The notes under the pieces are model-generated. The model did not search any database. It saw only the letters and a program-made list of their open reading frames with translations, and was not told where the DNA came from. From assembly GCA_013396915.1 (NCBI GenBank), contig VWZL01000260.1, positions 226,545 to 290,544 of the forward strand: a stretch of DNA of 64,000 nt. The letters run 5' to 3'. How positions within the stretch are numbered: position 1 is the first letter of the stretch; every line of letters begins with the position of its first letter. This DNA is from Stercorarius parasiticus. Taxonomy: Eukaryota > Chordata > Aves > Charadriiformes > Stercorariidae. Position numbers and translations under genes: made by a program. Of the stretch, positions 39,501 to 50,964 are shown piece after piece.

Positions 39501-41256
39501 TCAGTAGATCTGTAACCGAGAGAGTTTTTTCAAAATGGGGTTTAAATGCCCAGATAAATCTGGTAGGACATTACCCTTCTGAAATATGCAAGATATTCCT
39601 TGGCATGCTGCTTGTTACTTAACACAGCCATTAAATGTGGTTTATCTGTGGAAGGGGAGGGGGAGATTAACAAGACCAGCAGAAATGATGAATTAACTGA
39701 CCATGATGAGGTGCACTTGCAGAGTGAGCTACTGTGGCAAACAGCTTTGTAAAACCAAGAAATATTAAAGCTGGGTCTCTGGGGAGGATGGAAGTGTTAT
39801 GACTATAGACAAGGTTTCTGCTACAGGGGCTGTAATGGGTTCTTTCCATGGGAATGGGAAACGGGCTTTTTATGGAAGTCCTGTGGGACTCAGGGCTTCA
39901 GGGTACCTATGGTCCTATCCTGTGATCCTACAGTCACATGTTGTACAGTCCTAAGGTACGACATCTCTCTAATGCTGGGCATGATATATTGGCAAGCTAC
40001 TTAGCATGTTTGTTTCAAGTGTAGACTCAGCTTTTTCCAAAATTTCTTGGGATTTCTGAGTGACTCACGCTCGAGAGAGCGTCAGAGCCTTTGGACACAC
40101 TTGAGAAAGACTGAATACAAGAACATAACATTGGCCTGAATAAAGTTAACTTAGTTAAAGAAATTTAATGAAATAGACTTCAGAAGATAATTTAGTGAAA
40201 CCAGTGCATAGCTGTGAATATGTATGGGGGGACACCAGAGTCTTCCAGAGATGTGAGGAAGAGTATGACAGAGACAAAGTGCTCAAGGGAAAGGAGCAGA
40301 GGAGCTGCAGGGTGTAGGACAGTGTTTTCTGTCTCCACTAAGTCCCTGTTTCCTACTTGATTTTGAACACAAGCCTAAAATTACCTTTAACTCCTCAGGA
40401 GCATTGGGACCTAGGAGTGAACAGTGGCAAGGCATAACTGGGTGTTGCATGCATTTAGTGCTGTGGTGCTACCTGTACCCGACTAGCTGTGCAGATGCTA
40501 CCTTTGGTTTGAAAGATGTAGGCTTCAACAGTCTAAGATCAGCTCTATCCCCAGTATCAGCTTATTTCATGGTGGGCACGATTATTTGTCTTACAAAAAC
40601 CCACTATGGCACCATGTTGCAGTCTGGTTGCAAGAGATAGGTTGACACCCCATATTGAGGACAGCTGAGTGACTACTTTTGTTTTTTTTTAAGGGGGAAT
40701 TAATAAATGGTCCAAAAGTGCTGAATTCAGAATGAAACTTTGAATGTAAAAGTAGAGAAGATATTTTTTTGAAACACACTTGTGCCATGAATGTTCTCAA
40801 AACATGACCTTTGACTGAATCGGAACACAAGGAAAAGGTTTTTGTTTCCAAAGTAAAAATTTCATACTGGGTCAAATGCAATAGTTTGGGCTGACTGAAA
40901 AGGAAATGTGTCTATTCAGCTTATGCCAATGTTTTTTCCTCAGCTAGACCACAATTGCCCAGCTCTGGCTGTGACTGACCTGTTGCTCCCGGCTAAGGTC
41001 CTGAGGGAGCTCAAGGATGGTCCAGCAAGGACTTGGCTGCCTGAGGCCATTGTGAGGGCTCGGATGATGCCTTCAGAGCTGGCCCAGGTGCTGCCAGGGT
41101 ATCCAAATCCCAGGTTGCCTTTAACAGCCAAGGCAAAAATTGTTGAATGTCCAGAGAACAGTTACAGCTGCGTGTATTGGCCGGTCCTTAGATGCAATGA
41201 TGCAGAAATACCTCCTCTCTGGGGCCATCCTTGATGTCTCACCCTGGTGGTACCTT

Positions 41257-41270
41257 CCCCCCCCCACCCC
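41257..41270. repeat. C homopolymer run
   Basis: Nine consecutive C, then A and four C. Low complexity and a possible slippage or sequencing-error site. Confidence 0.7.
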
Positions 41271-41639
41271 ATGAGGAGTCCTAGCCCCCTCTAGGGAGGA
41301 AAATGTGTCTTCCTGGAGCAGAGATGATTCCTCCTTCCTTCTCTCTCTCTGATGTCATCTGTTCCCTGGTGGTCACTACAATATCTCACTTCTGTAGCTG
41401 CCAAATATTGATCTATCTCTAGACACACTGGGCTGGGGTAAAACTGCTTTAGGACATGTCAGAAGGGCTATGAGGCAGACAGGGGAGCAGAAGGGAGCAC
41501 AAAAATGTGGCTTGATCCCCAATGGAGTGGGCTGGGTGTTGAGATGCTGAGCCATAACTTGGAGAAGAGAGGAAGGACTTTGGTGCCTTGGAGCAGAGCA
41601 ATGAAGTACATTTGAAGCCCTGGGAAAAAAGGAAGGATG

Positions 41640-42254
41640 TGATTCTTCTGCATCCTGGGCTGCATCAAAAGAAGTGCAGCCAGCAGGTTGAGGGAGGTGA
41701 TTCTGCCCCTCTATTCTGCTCTGGTGAGACCCCACCTGAGTACTGCATCCAGCTCTGGGGTCCCCAACGTAAGAAGGACATGGACCTGTTGGAGTGAGTC
41801 CAGAGGAGGGCCACAAAGATGATCAGAGGGCTGGAGCACCTCTCCTATGAGGACAGACTGGGAGAGTTGGGGCTGTTCAGCCTGGAGAAGAGAAGACTCC
41901 AGGGAGACCTAATAGCAGCCTTTCAGTACTTAAAGGGGGCCTACAGAAAAGGTGGAGAGGTACTCTACCAGGGACTGTAGTGACAGGACAAGGGGTAATG
42001 ATTTTAAACTGAAAAAGGGTAGGTTGAGATTAGATATTAGGAAGAAATGCTTTACTTTGAGGGTAGAGAGACACTGAGATGCTGCCCAGAGAAGTTGTGG
42101 ATGCCCCATCCCTGGTAGCGTTCAAAGCCAGGCTGAATGGGGCTTTGAGCAACCTGGTCTGGAGGAAGGTGTCCCTGCCCATCACAGCGGGGTTGGAACT
42201 AGGTGATCTTTGAGGTCCCTTCCCACTCTAACCATTCTATGATTCTATGATTCT
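41640..42254 (+). mobile_element. CR1 LINE fragment, 3-prime end, plus strand
   Basis: The last ~600 bases of a CR1 element. RT C-terminal blocks ([21 protein letters not shown], then [13 protein letters not shown], then [20 protein letters not shown]) are visible but interrupted. A TGA lies just after MDLLE at about 41794, and the frame breaks again near 41970. The 3-prime UTR has GGTCCCTTCCCACTCTAACC, and the element ends in clear CTATGATT octamer repeats up to about 42254. The phrase [12 protein letters not shown] differs from the equivalent part of the CR1 at 20.0-20.8 kb, so it belongs to a different CR1 subfamily. Confidence 0.93.
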
Positions 42255-42485
42255 GCAGGAGGAGTGTATGATAGCAAACATCATGCTGGGCCAGACTAAA
42301 GGTCTGTCTAGTCTGGTAACAAGTTTTTAGCAGTGGTCAACAGTAGCTGGAGGCCTACGGTAGAGGGTCCAAGTGTACGTGCTGTTTCCCCTAATGCATC
42401 CAACCATTTGCAGCTCAGTAGTGCACTGAGCCACCTTCAGTGGGTTTTTACTCCCTAAATTTGTCCAGTCTTGCCTTGAACCCAT

Positions 42486-43118
42486 AGAATCATAGAATCA
42501 TAGAATCTTCATGATTGGAAAGGACCTTCGAGATCATTGAGTCCAACCATACACACACACAAAAAAAGCCACTACAATCTCTGTCACTAGAGCATGCCCT
42601 GAAGTGCCAAATCTACACGTTTCTGAAATACCTCTAGGGATGGGGACTCAACCACCTCCCTGGGCAGGCTCTTCCAGTGCCTGACCACTCTTTCAGTAAA
42701 GGAATTCCTCCTAAGGTCTAGTCTAAACCTCCCCTGCCACAACTTCAGACATTTCCTCTGGTCCTGTCATTATTCAGCTGGGAGAAGAGGCCAACACCCA
42801 CCTCTCTGCAACCTCCTTTCAGGTAGTTGTAGAGGGCAATGAGGTCTCCCCTCAGCCTCCTCTTCTCCAAACTAAACATGCCCAGTTCCCTCAGCCTCTC
42901 CTCATATGGCTTGGTCTCCAGACCCCTCACCAGCTTGGTAGCTCTCCTCTGGACCCGCTCCAGCACTTCAATGTCCCTCTTGTACAGAGGGGCCCAGAAC
43001 TGAACACAGTACTTGAGGTGAGGCCTCACCAGTGCCGAGTACAGAGGCATGATCACTTACCTACTCCTGCTGGCCACGCTATTCCTGATCCAAGCCAGAA
43101 TGCTGTGTACACTCTTAG
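42486..43118 (-). mobile_element. CR1 LINE fragment, 3-prime end, minus strand
   Basis: On the minus strand this is a CR1 3-prime end. The octamer tail (ATAGAATC repeats) is at 42486-42508. A relatively long 3-prime UTR follows, with a short CA run, and then RT C-terminal sequence. The frame at 42745-43056 reads [16 protein letters not shown], then [16 protein letters not shown], then [17 protein letters not shown], and is open for about 100 codons. The layout matches the longer CR1 at 49.9 kb, so the two are close subfamilies. Its upstream (right) end is near 43118, where sequence of an older element begins. Confidence 0.92.
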
Positions 43119-43124
43119 CATCCA

Positions 43125-43550
43125 TGGTTTAAGTGCACAGCACCCTGTGCAAAAACATCCTCTTTCACTGGTTTTGATCCAACCACCAGCTGCGAGCTCC
43201 ACAGTGTGCTTCTGAATTCTTGCACTGGAAGGAGCAGTGAACAGACGTTTCCTACTCACCCTTTCCATGCTACTCTAGATTAATTGATTTTTGACTGTAT
43301 TAAACACTTTCCTCCACTTCCAGGTCTTTTATTTTCCAGGCTGAAATGTTCTAAGGCATTCAGCTGTTCCTTGTGTGCAAACCACTCTGTACCTTTGACC
43401 CTCCTTGCTGCTTTTCTCTGAACCTCCTCCAATTTCCAGTAGATCTTTTTTAAGATGTGGGGGTGGAAGAACAACCAGGACTGTACAAAGTGTTCATGAT
43501 GCAAGCCCATCATGGCTTTATACGGTGGGAAATGCTGCTGAGTTAGCTCT
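43125..43550 (-). mobile_element. Ancient CR1/L3-like LINE fragment, minus strand
   Basis: A much more diverged RT C-terminus. The minus-strand frame at 43280-43594 contains LEEVQRKAARRVKGTEW followed by LNALEHFSLENKRPG, which follows the CR1 layout (LERVQRRA..., LFSLEKRRL) at low identity. A deletion of part of the C-terminus lies near 43275-43320. This type resembles old CR1 lineages that I recall from turtles and crocodilians, so the insertion may predate modern birds. Boundaries are approximate. The neighbouring younger CR1 may have inserted into or beside it. Confidence 0.65.
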
Positions 43551-44067
43551 TGGCTCAGCCGCACCAGTCTGAATGGTACTGCAGAGATGGACAAAGGAGC
43601 TGGGAAAGGGCAAAAAGCTCCCCGACAGTGTGGGAGCCCTGTGCCCGGGAGGCCCCATTAACCTGGCGGGCAGAGCTACCACAGACTGGTCCTGGAGGAG
43701 AAAGAGGAGGAGAGGACAGTCACGAGGTGTCTGTTCCTTCTCCTCTGAAAAAGCTAAAAGCCTTCCAGCCTGTAAGCTGTGATGTGCAGCTCCCCATTGA
43801 TGGCCGGGTGCTCTGTGCAGGAGCAAGGGAGATAGGACACAAAACGGGCTGCTTGCCAACGGGCACAGGCTGGAACAAGGCTGGTTTGATAAAAGCAACA
43901 GACTGGGGAAGGGAAAAGACCTCAGAGATGTCTGGAGGCAATAGAGGGTGACTGCTTGTAAAGTAGGTGGTCTGTTAGGGTCTGGTGCTGGAGCCTAAGA
44001 AAGGGACTTTTATACAGGCCACCCAGGAAACAAGACTTCTGCTGGGGTGATGTCTTTTCCAGTAAAT
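43551..44067. other. Anonymous sequence between CR1 and purine tract
   Basis: About 500 bases of moderately GC-rich DNA. Several overlapping frames of 70-133 codons cross it on both strands. None has a recognisable motif, and the mutual overlap argues that they are chance frames. Confidence 0.5.
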
Positions 44068-44317
44068 GGGAAAAAAAAAAAGAAGAAAAAAGAAAGAAAA
44101 AAAAACAGAAAGAGGAAAAAAAAAGGAAAAGGGAAAGGGAAAGGGAAAGGGAAAGGGAAAAAACAAGAAAAAGAAGAAGGAAAAGAAAAAGAAAAAGGAA
44201 AAGGAAAAGAAAAAGAAAAAGGAAAAGGAAAAGAAAAAGGAAAAGAAAAAGAAAAAGAAAAAGAAAAAGAAAAAGAAAAAGAAAAAGAAAAAGAAAAAAA
44301 GAAAAAAAGAAAAAAAA
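44068..44317. repeat. 250-bp polypurine tract, (GGGAAA)n to (GAAAAA)n
   Basis: The + strand is purine for 250 bases except for C at 44106 and 44164. Five perfect GGGAAA hexamers at 44131-44160 give way to GGAAAA and GAAGAA mixtures. A run of about nine GAAAAA hexamers lies near 44245-44298. Such tracts can form triplex (H-DNA) structures, exclude nucleosomes and vary in length. All the lysine-rich (+) and phenylalanine/leucine-rich (-) frames here are artefacts of the repeat. Confidence 0.95.
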
Positions 44318-47300
44318 TGGATGCAAACTGGGTCCCAGTTACCAGGGACTTTATTGCCATAAGTGTTCATGCCAGCACAGTCAGAGTGGTCCTTGTTCTG
44401 TGTACAAGCAGCACTGAAGATGGCCCCTGGAAACTTGTCTTGTTTGAGGTGTCTCTGCTGTAAGCAGTGATTTCTCCGACATCAGATAAAGGAACAGAAT
44501 TGCAATCTAACCTAAATTTTTCCCCCCAGCATGTGAAACACATGTTGAGGAGCTAAAAATCACTTATCCAATGGATTCAGTCTTGGTAGTTACGTATAAA
44601 TAAATGCTGTTAGAGAGGCTATCTCATTTTAAAATGAGCAAGGTTTTTGAAGAATGGACACTAAATATTTTGGTCCGAGGTTCAGAGACCTCAGGATGCC
44701 GGGTCTTGGCTGCTGTTGTTCCAGCTGTGTCATCCTCTGACTTCAGCAAAGCTCCACCGATATACCCCAGCCAGGGAGATGCCCCCCCGTCTCATTCACG
44801 CTGCATTTGCTTCATAGGTATATGGTTTGCCAAAGGCTTTAGCTCTGTGTTTGTGGCTGGGTTTATGAAAAGCAGAGCCAATGCCGGCAGTTGTAAGGGT
44901 GGGGCCGCGTGCTGAAATTTCAGTGCTTACAATTTCTGTTTCAGATTAAAAAGAGATTCATTTCTGCTTTTCAGTGTTTTGTTTTGCAGATAGCAGGTAG
45001 CTCTTATTTACTTGAAGAGGTTTTTTACATCTTCTGTTTGAGTGCTTGGAATAGGGTAGGCTGCGTGAAGGAGAAGTGGGAAGAGTTAATCCAAGTAGGA
45101 GAAGTTTTGACTGCAGCTGTGTGAAAAAATGGGCCAGAAAGTGTTTTATACATTTACCTTTGCTTCAACAAAGCCTATTTCTTTTTTATACTTCAAATAC
45201 TTGAAAGGGGGTAGTCAACCTGAAATGGTTTATTTAATCCAAAATAGAACATCTTGGGTTTGGCCTGCTTAATCCTAATAAAAGAAATAAATAAGAAGAG
45301 TCAGTCTCTAACTGAAAACATCTTCTAAACACCAATTTGAGAATGTTTCTGTTTAAGAATGGTGAAAGAATACATCTAGGCTGTAAAAAATAAAATAAAA
45401 TAAATTTGGTTTTTCTGGCAAAAAAAATCTTGTTTAAAAATAAGAAAAATTTGTTGGGGGAGAGAGAGAGGGAGCGAGAAGTCCACTTTCTGGGGCTTGC
45501 AGTTAGGTCAGTGGCAAGGCTTGCTGAGCAGGACTCTTTCCCATATGGAAGATCCAGCGGCGCACTCAGTGACACAGCTTTCCTGACCATGTCACCTGCA
45601 ACTCAGGCAAATTTGGTGCTCTTGAAGAGCTGGGGCCTTTCAACCGACCTTTGGTGCTCCCTGAGGCTTGACCTAACCGGTCTGAGGATGTCTTTGCAGT
45701 ACCATGCCACCGCAGTGGTAAAGAAGCCACCCAGGATCCTGGGGATCTCTTCTTTGAGTCCTTGGTTCGGATAACCCACGTCCTTCATCACCTTGGTGGC
45801 TTTCCCAGCTGGCATAAAACTCTCACCAGGGGAGACCTGCTGGGTTTGGCTGCTTGGTGTCTGAGCAGGGCCACAGACCCTGCGCACACTCTGCTGCCAT
45901 GAGAAGCAGCATCAGCCTGGAGCGGGCACCAAGGCTTGGGCGGCTGAGCTGCCTTGGACAATTATTGCAGCCTGGAAGCCAGACGAAATCTTGATTGAAT
46001 CTAGCTCATAACGAGTAACTCACTGAAAACTCCTTGAGTTACTTGCACATATTTTTCTAATAAATGAGCCATGCAAATACTTAACCCTATTATTGCTTCC
46101 TAAGAGGAACATATTAATAGTTTATCTTTAACAGTACACTGATTGAAAGGTTATCTGCAGTGCATTAAAGTTTATAATGAACAATTTAAAATCAAATAGA
46201 TAATCAAAGGAGAGCAAATATGACAGGTGAGAATGGCAATAATGCACCAATAAACTTTCCAATTAAACGTTTGGAGTGGGTGAACAAGCATTTTCCTGCA
46301 AAAAGGAGTCTTGAGGAAAACTACAGGTGTCCCTGCATTTACAAGCACATTTCTGTGGGGAATCAGCCCCGTTCCCTGGGAGCTCATGGCAGCCTGCTGG
46401 GTTTACCGGCATCTCAGGTGCCGGGGCAGCTCTGCTGGGCATCTTGGACCTTATGGTCCCAACCTCAGGGCATGGCCTGGCTAATTGTTCTGGAACAAAT
46501 CAGCTCCACATCTTCTTAATTCATTCCCTTTTGAAGGATAACCTGCGGCAGTCTTGCCTCTCTAGCTCAGAGGAGGAACTTTCTTTTTAACATCAGAATT
46601 CGCATGCAACATGGAAAATCCTTGTTCACTGGCTGTTTCCACAATGGAGGCAGTAACACAAACCCAAATGCCCTGGGCTTCTTACTGGCCATGAGCCCTG
46701 GCGGTGTGCGGCATGTGTCCATGTGCTGGTGGAAAGTGCAAACAAAAGACTGTCTGAGAGCCTGGGGATCGCTGGCAGGAAGCGAGGAAGAAAACTGGGT
46801 GCTCATTTGCCGTTCACAGAAGATGCAAACTGCCACCACTGGTTCATCCCTTTACTGCCTTCTCATGGTGCTGCTTGGCATGTTTTTCCTGCTGACTCAG
46901 TCCCCATTTTTCCCATCTACTACAATCTCCTGTCTTTCCTCTTTCCCTGTTTCTCTTCCAGCCCTACCTGTGGGTTGGGCAGCTTTCCCTCTCCCCGCCA
47001 CTGCCTGCTCCAGCCGCAGGGAGGGATGCTCTACTCAGCATCGGGCAAGCGGGACAGAAGAGGAGCCCCAGCACAGGCACCATCGCCCAAACCCCAGCCC
47101 TGCTTGGGGCTGCCACAGAAGGGTTTCCACAGTAGCGGGATGTGGGGGGGAAGAGAAGCAAGCAGCTGTTTTTACGGATTCCAGATGCCTGCATAAGTGT
47201 TGTGTGTCTGTAGCTGGGCAAGAAGCTTGGGGAGTCCTGGAGTCATGAGCTTCCCTTCTCCTGCTCCCTTGCCGCTTATCTTCTGCCTTCCCCATTTAGG

Positions 47301-49908
47301 AGACACTGGCTTAGGATCTCCCTCAACTGAGAGAGGAAAAAAAAAAAAAAAGGAAAAAAGATTGTTCTGACTTTTGAGGCATGCGATGTAGTGTGGGAGC
47401 AGCAAACCCTTGGCGCGGCAGTCGCAGAAAGCAGAGCCGTTTGCTGAGTCAGGCCCTTGATGAGCTGGCAGCCCTGCATCGGCCGTCTGGTATTCATTGT
47501 CGGCAACTTGCAGTCTCAACTTCCTACATCATCTCTTAATCCTCTAAAAGATGTGTTTCTCTGACTCAGAGCTGAGTGCGCTCTCACTCCCCGGCTGCTG
47601 AATGTGTGCCTTTCCATGGAGTTGCAAAGCACTGGGCTGACCTGGCCCACGGCACTGCCACCGTCGCTCCTGGGCAATGTCTCTCTGTCCTGTGCTTAGA
47701 ACATCCACCACTGTGCTTCCTCTGGGGTGAGGCAGATGTCTCCAGCCTGTATCTGTCCCTGCAATTGGAAAGCTTTTCCTACCAGCTGAAGTATATTCTC
47801 TCTGTGCTCTTGCTCTGTTCTTTCTGCTATATTCAGCATGGCATAGAGGAGTGATTTTTTCTGCTGTACCATCCCCACCAGTCTTGTCTTCTCTAGACTA
47901 AATAGCACCAGACCTTCAATTTTCTCTCCAGAATAATTTTTTTCTTGACCTCCTTGCTTTCCCCTTGGGCTTTCTCTTCTTGCTCAAGATCCACTGTGCT
48001 AGAAGACGCAGATTTTTCCTTTACAATCAGCATTTTCTCAGGGAGCCAGGAGATTTCATTGCAGGTGGTAAAAAACCTTTAGACTTGTATCAGATCAAGC
48101 TTTCTTCTCACAAAAAATTGATGTTTGCTCACATGTTCTTGGCCTGCTGTATAAATTTGAGTGTTGGCTGCATACGCAAAAGTAAATTAATGAAACTGGC
48201 ACTAACTAGTATGAAAAAATAAGAGGGCAAGAAGTTCTTGAGAAAGAAAGGACTTTTCTAAATCAGTATAATATCCTGTTCGGTGTTTAAGAACGAGCAG
48301 ATCTTCATTTAATAGAAGGTTATATGACAGACCTCCAGTTAATGTAAATAGATACAGCTCTGTGACTGAGTTATGCTGGGTTACATCAGTGGAAAATTTG
48401 TCCCTGTGGTGATATTTTCGAGGGCTTTACAGGAAGACTATCCAGTTTAAAAATCACAGTTGTTTGAGTTTGGTTTTTTATTTTTAGTTAATGTGACTGA
48501 AAGAGAGCAGAGAAAATTTTTCTTCCGGGTCTTTTATGTTTGCTTGTTTGTTGGTGTGTTTAAACGGAGCCTTTTACATCCCTGTTTGTCAGCTATTCAC
48601 TGCATCCAAACACAGAGCATTATTGTTTGTGCGGGTCCCCCGGTACCTGGAGGAAAGAAAAGCCCCTTTAAATGGAGAAGGCAAGTAGAGAGTCCTAAAG
48701 CTGGATGACAGATTTGGGGGAAGTGCAATGCTTGAAACATATATTTAATTTTCTTTTTTAAAACTGACTGAACTGAATCTAGGTGGGGAACCTGTGAAGA
48801 AATTAGGAAACTGTCCTTATCCTTGAGTGGTTCAGACATGCCTCCTGCTCCCAGGTCACTTACTGCCGCTCTAATCATTGGAGTTAAAGGTTATTCTGAA
48901 GAGAGGGAGAAAAAGGAAGGCTCATTTAAATACTGTATGGATAAATGAATGCTATTACCTCCCCCACTCCCAGAAGTGTATTTTTTAATGAAAATACTGC
49001 TACTGTACTCTTCGATGGTCACAATTCAACCATACCCTAAGTAAAAATAATGCTATTTTCACTTACAGAATTGCACAGCGGTAGAAATATTCTACAAACA
49101 TTAGCTACAAAAAATACAATGGGGGAATTTTTATTGCTAATTAAATAATCACTTCATGCAAAACCAGTGTAAAATTACATCAAGTGTAAAATATGTTTAG
49201 TAAAAGCAGTTACTACATTTAATAAAGAGTTTTGTTAGAGATCTTTTCCATTGAACTAGAATTAATTTTAAGTCCTTTAAGCCCTTTCCCTATATTGTCT
49301 CACAGTACAATGCAGCAGTTAATTAGTGGCACAGTTGACTGATTTCATTGTACACTAACTTAAAAGAAACAGTTATGGAATTGTAAATTTGAAAAGTGTG
49401 CATGTCTATATATTGCTACAGTAGCTATCATTGAGATGATAACATTTAGACGTCAAGAAAATCAATTAGAAGTAAGCACTGAGGAGAGTAATTTCCAGTG
49501 ATGTCTGGGTATCTTTTTTTTCTTTCCTCTATGTGGGAGCATACAACAAAGTTGCTCATGGCTTTTCCTTCTCCCACCCTGTTATAAACTGTTGTGTGAA
49601 ATCCTGTTCTGAAATTCTCCTTTTCCCGTGGCATTTCAATGAGAGTAATTGATCTCCTGGCCTTCTCCGAGGGGGACTGCGCTAGCAGAGCAGGCTCTCC
49701 TCATGTTATTTCAGGAGAATTATTTATGGGAAAAGAGCTAAGGAAATGGGGTTATTACTAAGGACTTGGGAATGGAGGAAGATGAACAGAACTGGAGGTT
49801 GTAAATTAAATGAAGAATGGGACTGAAGGAAAAAAAAACCACAGAAAGTTACGGGATCCAGTTCTGCTCTTGCTTCACACCAATTTGCTGTCACTGACCT
49901 AAACACTT
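44318..49908. other. Anonymous DNA, no gene recognised
   Basis: About 5.6 kb between the purine tract and the long CR1. It includes an A run near 47338-47351, GA-rich low complexity near 45460-45474, and a very AT-rich stretch at about 48950-49440. Overlapping frames of 157 and 214 codons near 46.6-47.2 kb show no domain. No splice-site-bounded exon can be argued. Confidence 0.5.
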
Positions 49909-50792
49909 AGAATCATAGAATCATATAATTGTTTAGATTGTAAAAGACCTTTAAGAGCATCAAGTCCAACCGTTAACCTAGCACTTCCAAGTCCACCACT
50001 AAATCATGTCCCTAAGCACCACATCTACATGCCTTTCAAATACCTCCAGGGATAGTGATTCCACCACTTCCCTTGGCAGTCTGTTCCAATGCCTGACAAC
50101 CCTTTCAGTGAAGAAATTTTTCCTAATATCCAATCTAAACCTCCCCTGGGGCAACTTGAGCACATTTCCTCTTGTCTTATCTCTTGTTACTTGGGAGAAG
50201 AGACGGACCCCCACCTCACTACAACCTTCTTTCAGGTAGTTGTAGAGAGCGATAAGGTCTCCCCTCAGCCTCCTTTTCTCCCAGCTAAAAGCCCCAGCTC
50301 CCTCAGCCACTCCTCATAAGACTTGTGCTCTAGACCCTTCATCAGCTTCATTGCCCTTCTCTGGACAAGGACTGCTCCAACACCTCAATGTCTTTTTTGT
50401 AGCGAGGGGCCCAAAACTGGATACAGTACTGGAAATGCAGCCTCACCAGTGCCAAGTACAGTGGGACAATCACTCCCCTAGTCCTGCTCACCACACTATT
50501 CCTGATACAGGCCAGGATGCTGTCGGCCTTCTTGGCCACCTGGGCACACTGCTGGCTCATATTCAGTCGTCAGTCGACCGACACCTCCAGGTCCTTTTCC
50601 GCCGGGCAGCTCTCCAGCCACACTTCCCCAAGCCTGTAGCCTTGCATGGAGTTGTTGTGACCCAAGTGCAGGACCTGGCACTTGACCTTGTTGAACCTCA
50701 TGCCATTGGCCTCAGCCCGTTGATCCAGCCTGTCCAGATTCCTCTGTAGAGCCTTCCTACTCAGGCAGATCAACACTCCCGCTCAACTTGGA

Positions 50793-50804
50793 GTCATCTG
50801 CAAA
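50793..50804 (-). other. RT catalytic FADD motif in the CR1 ORF2 relic
   Basis: The codons read Phe-Ala-Asp-Asp, the metal-binding palm motif of LINE reverse transcriptases, in the context [12 protein letters not shown]. It lies about 160 bases beyond the N gap that removes the first palm aspartate. Confidence 0.85.
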
Positions 50805-50963
50805 CTTACTGAGGGTGCACTCGATCCCTTCATCAAGGTTGTCGATAAAGATAAACAGAACTGGCGCCAACACTGAGCCTTGGGGAGCACCACTTGTGAC
50901 CGGGCACCAACTGGATTTAACTCCATTCACCACAACTCTTTGGGCCGGCCTTTACCCATCAAA

Positions 50964-50964
50964 N
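50964..50964. other. Single N at a break in the CR1 reverse transcriptase
   Basis: On the right of the N the RT reads up to LTGEVPVD. On the left it resumes at the block preceding SGAPQGS. In intact CR1 these points are separated by several hundred bases encoding RT motifs 1 to 3, including the first palm Asp. The N therefore marks either an under-sized assembly gap or a true deletion whose breakpoint happens to be an ambiguous base. The first is far more likely. Confidence 0.8.

Larger units (their letters stand above)
24651..41639. other. Long anonymous stretch, no gene recognised
   Basis: Seventeen kilobases without a recognisable exon or young transposon. The longest frames (235 codons at 30693-31400 plus, 192 codons at 27206-27784 minus) have no familiar domain and lie in compositionally biased DNA. 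Local items (pyrimidine tract, single N, TCTCC microsatellite, 17-base duplication, C run) are listed separately. Confidence 0.55.

Noticed and set aside
43922..44463. Poly-Lys/Glu (plus) and poly-Phe/Leu (minus) frames
   Set aside because: Pure artefacts of the polypurine tract at 44068-44317.
46604..47248. Overlapping 214- and 157-codon frames
   Set aside because: Both are open in different phases over the same DNA, and neither has a known motif.
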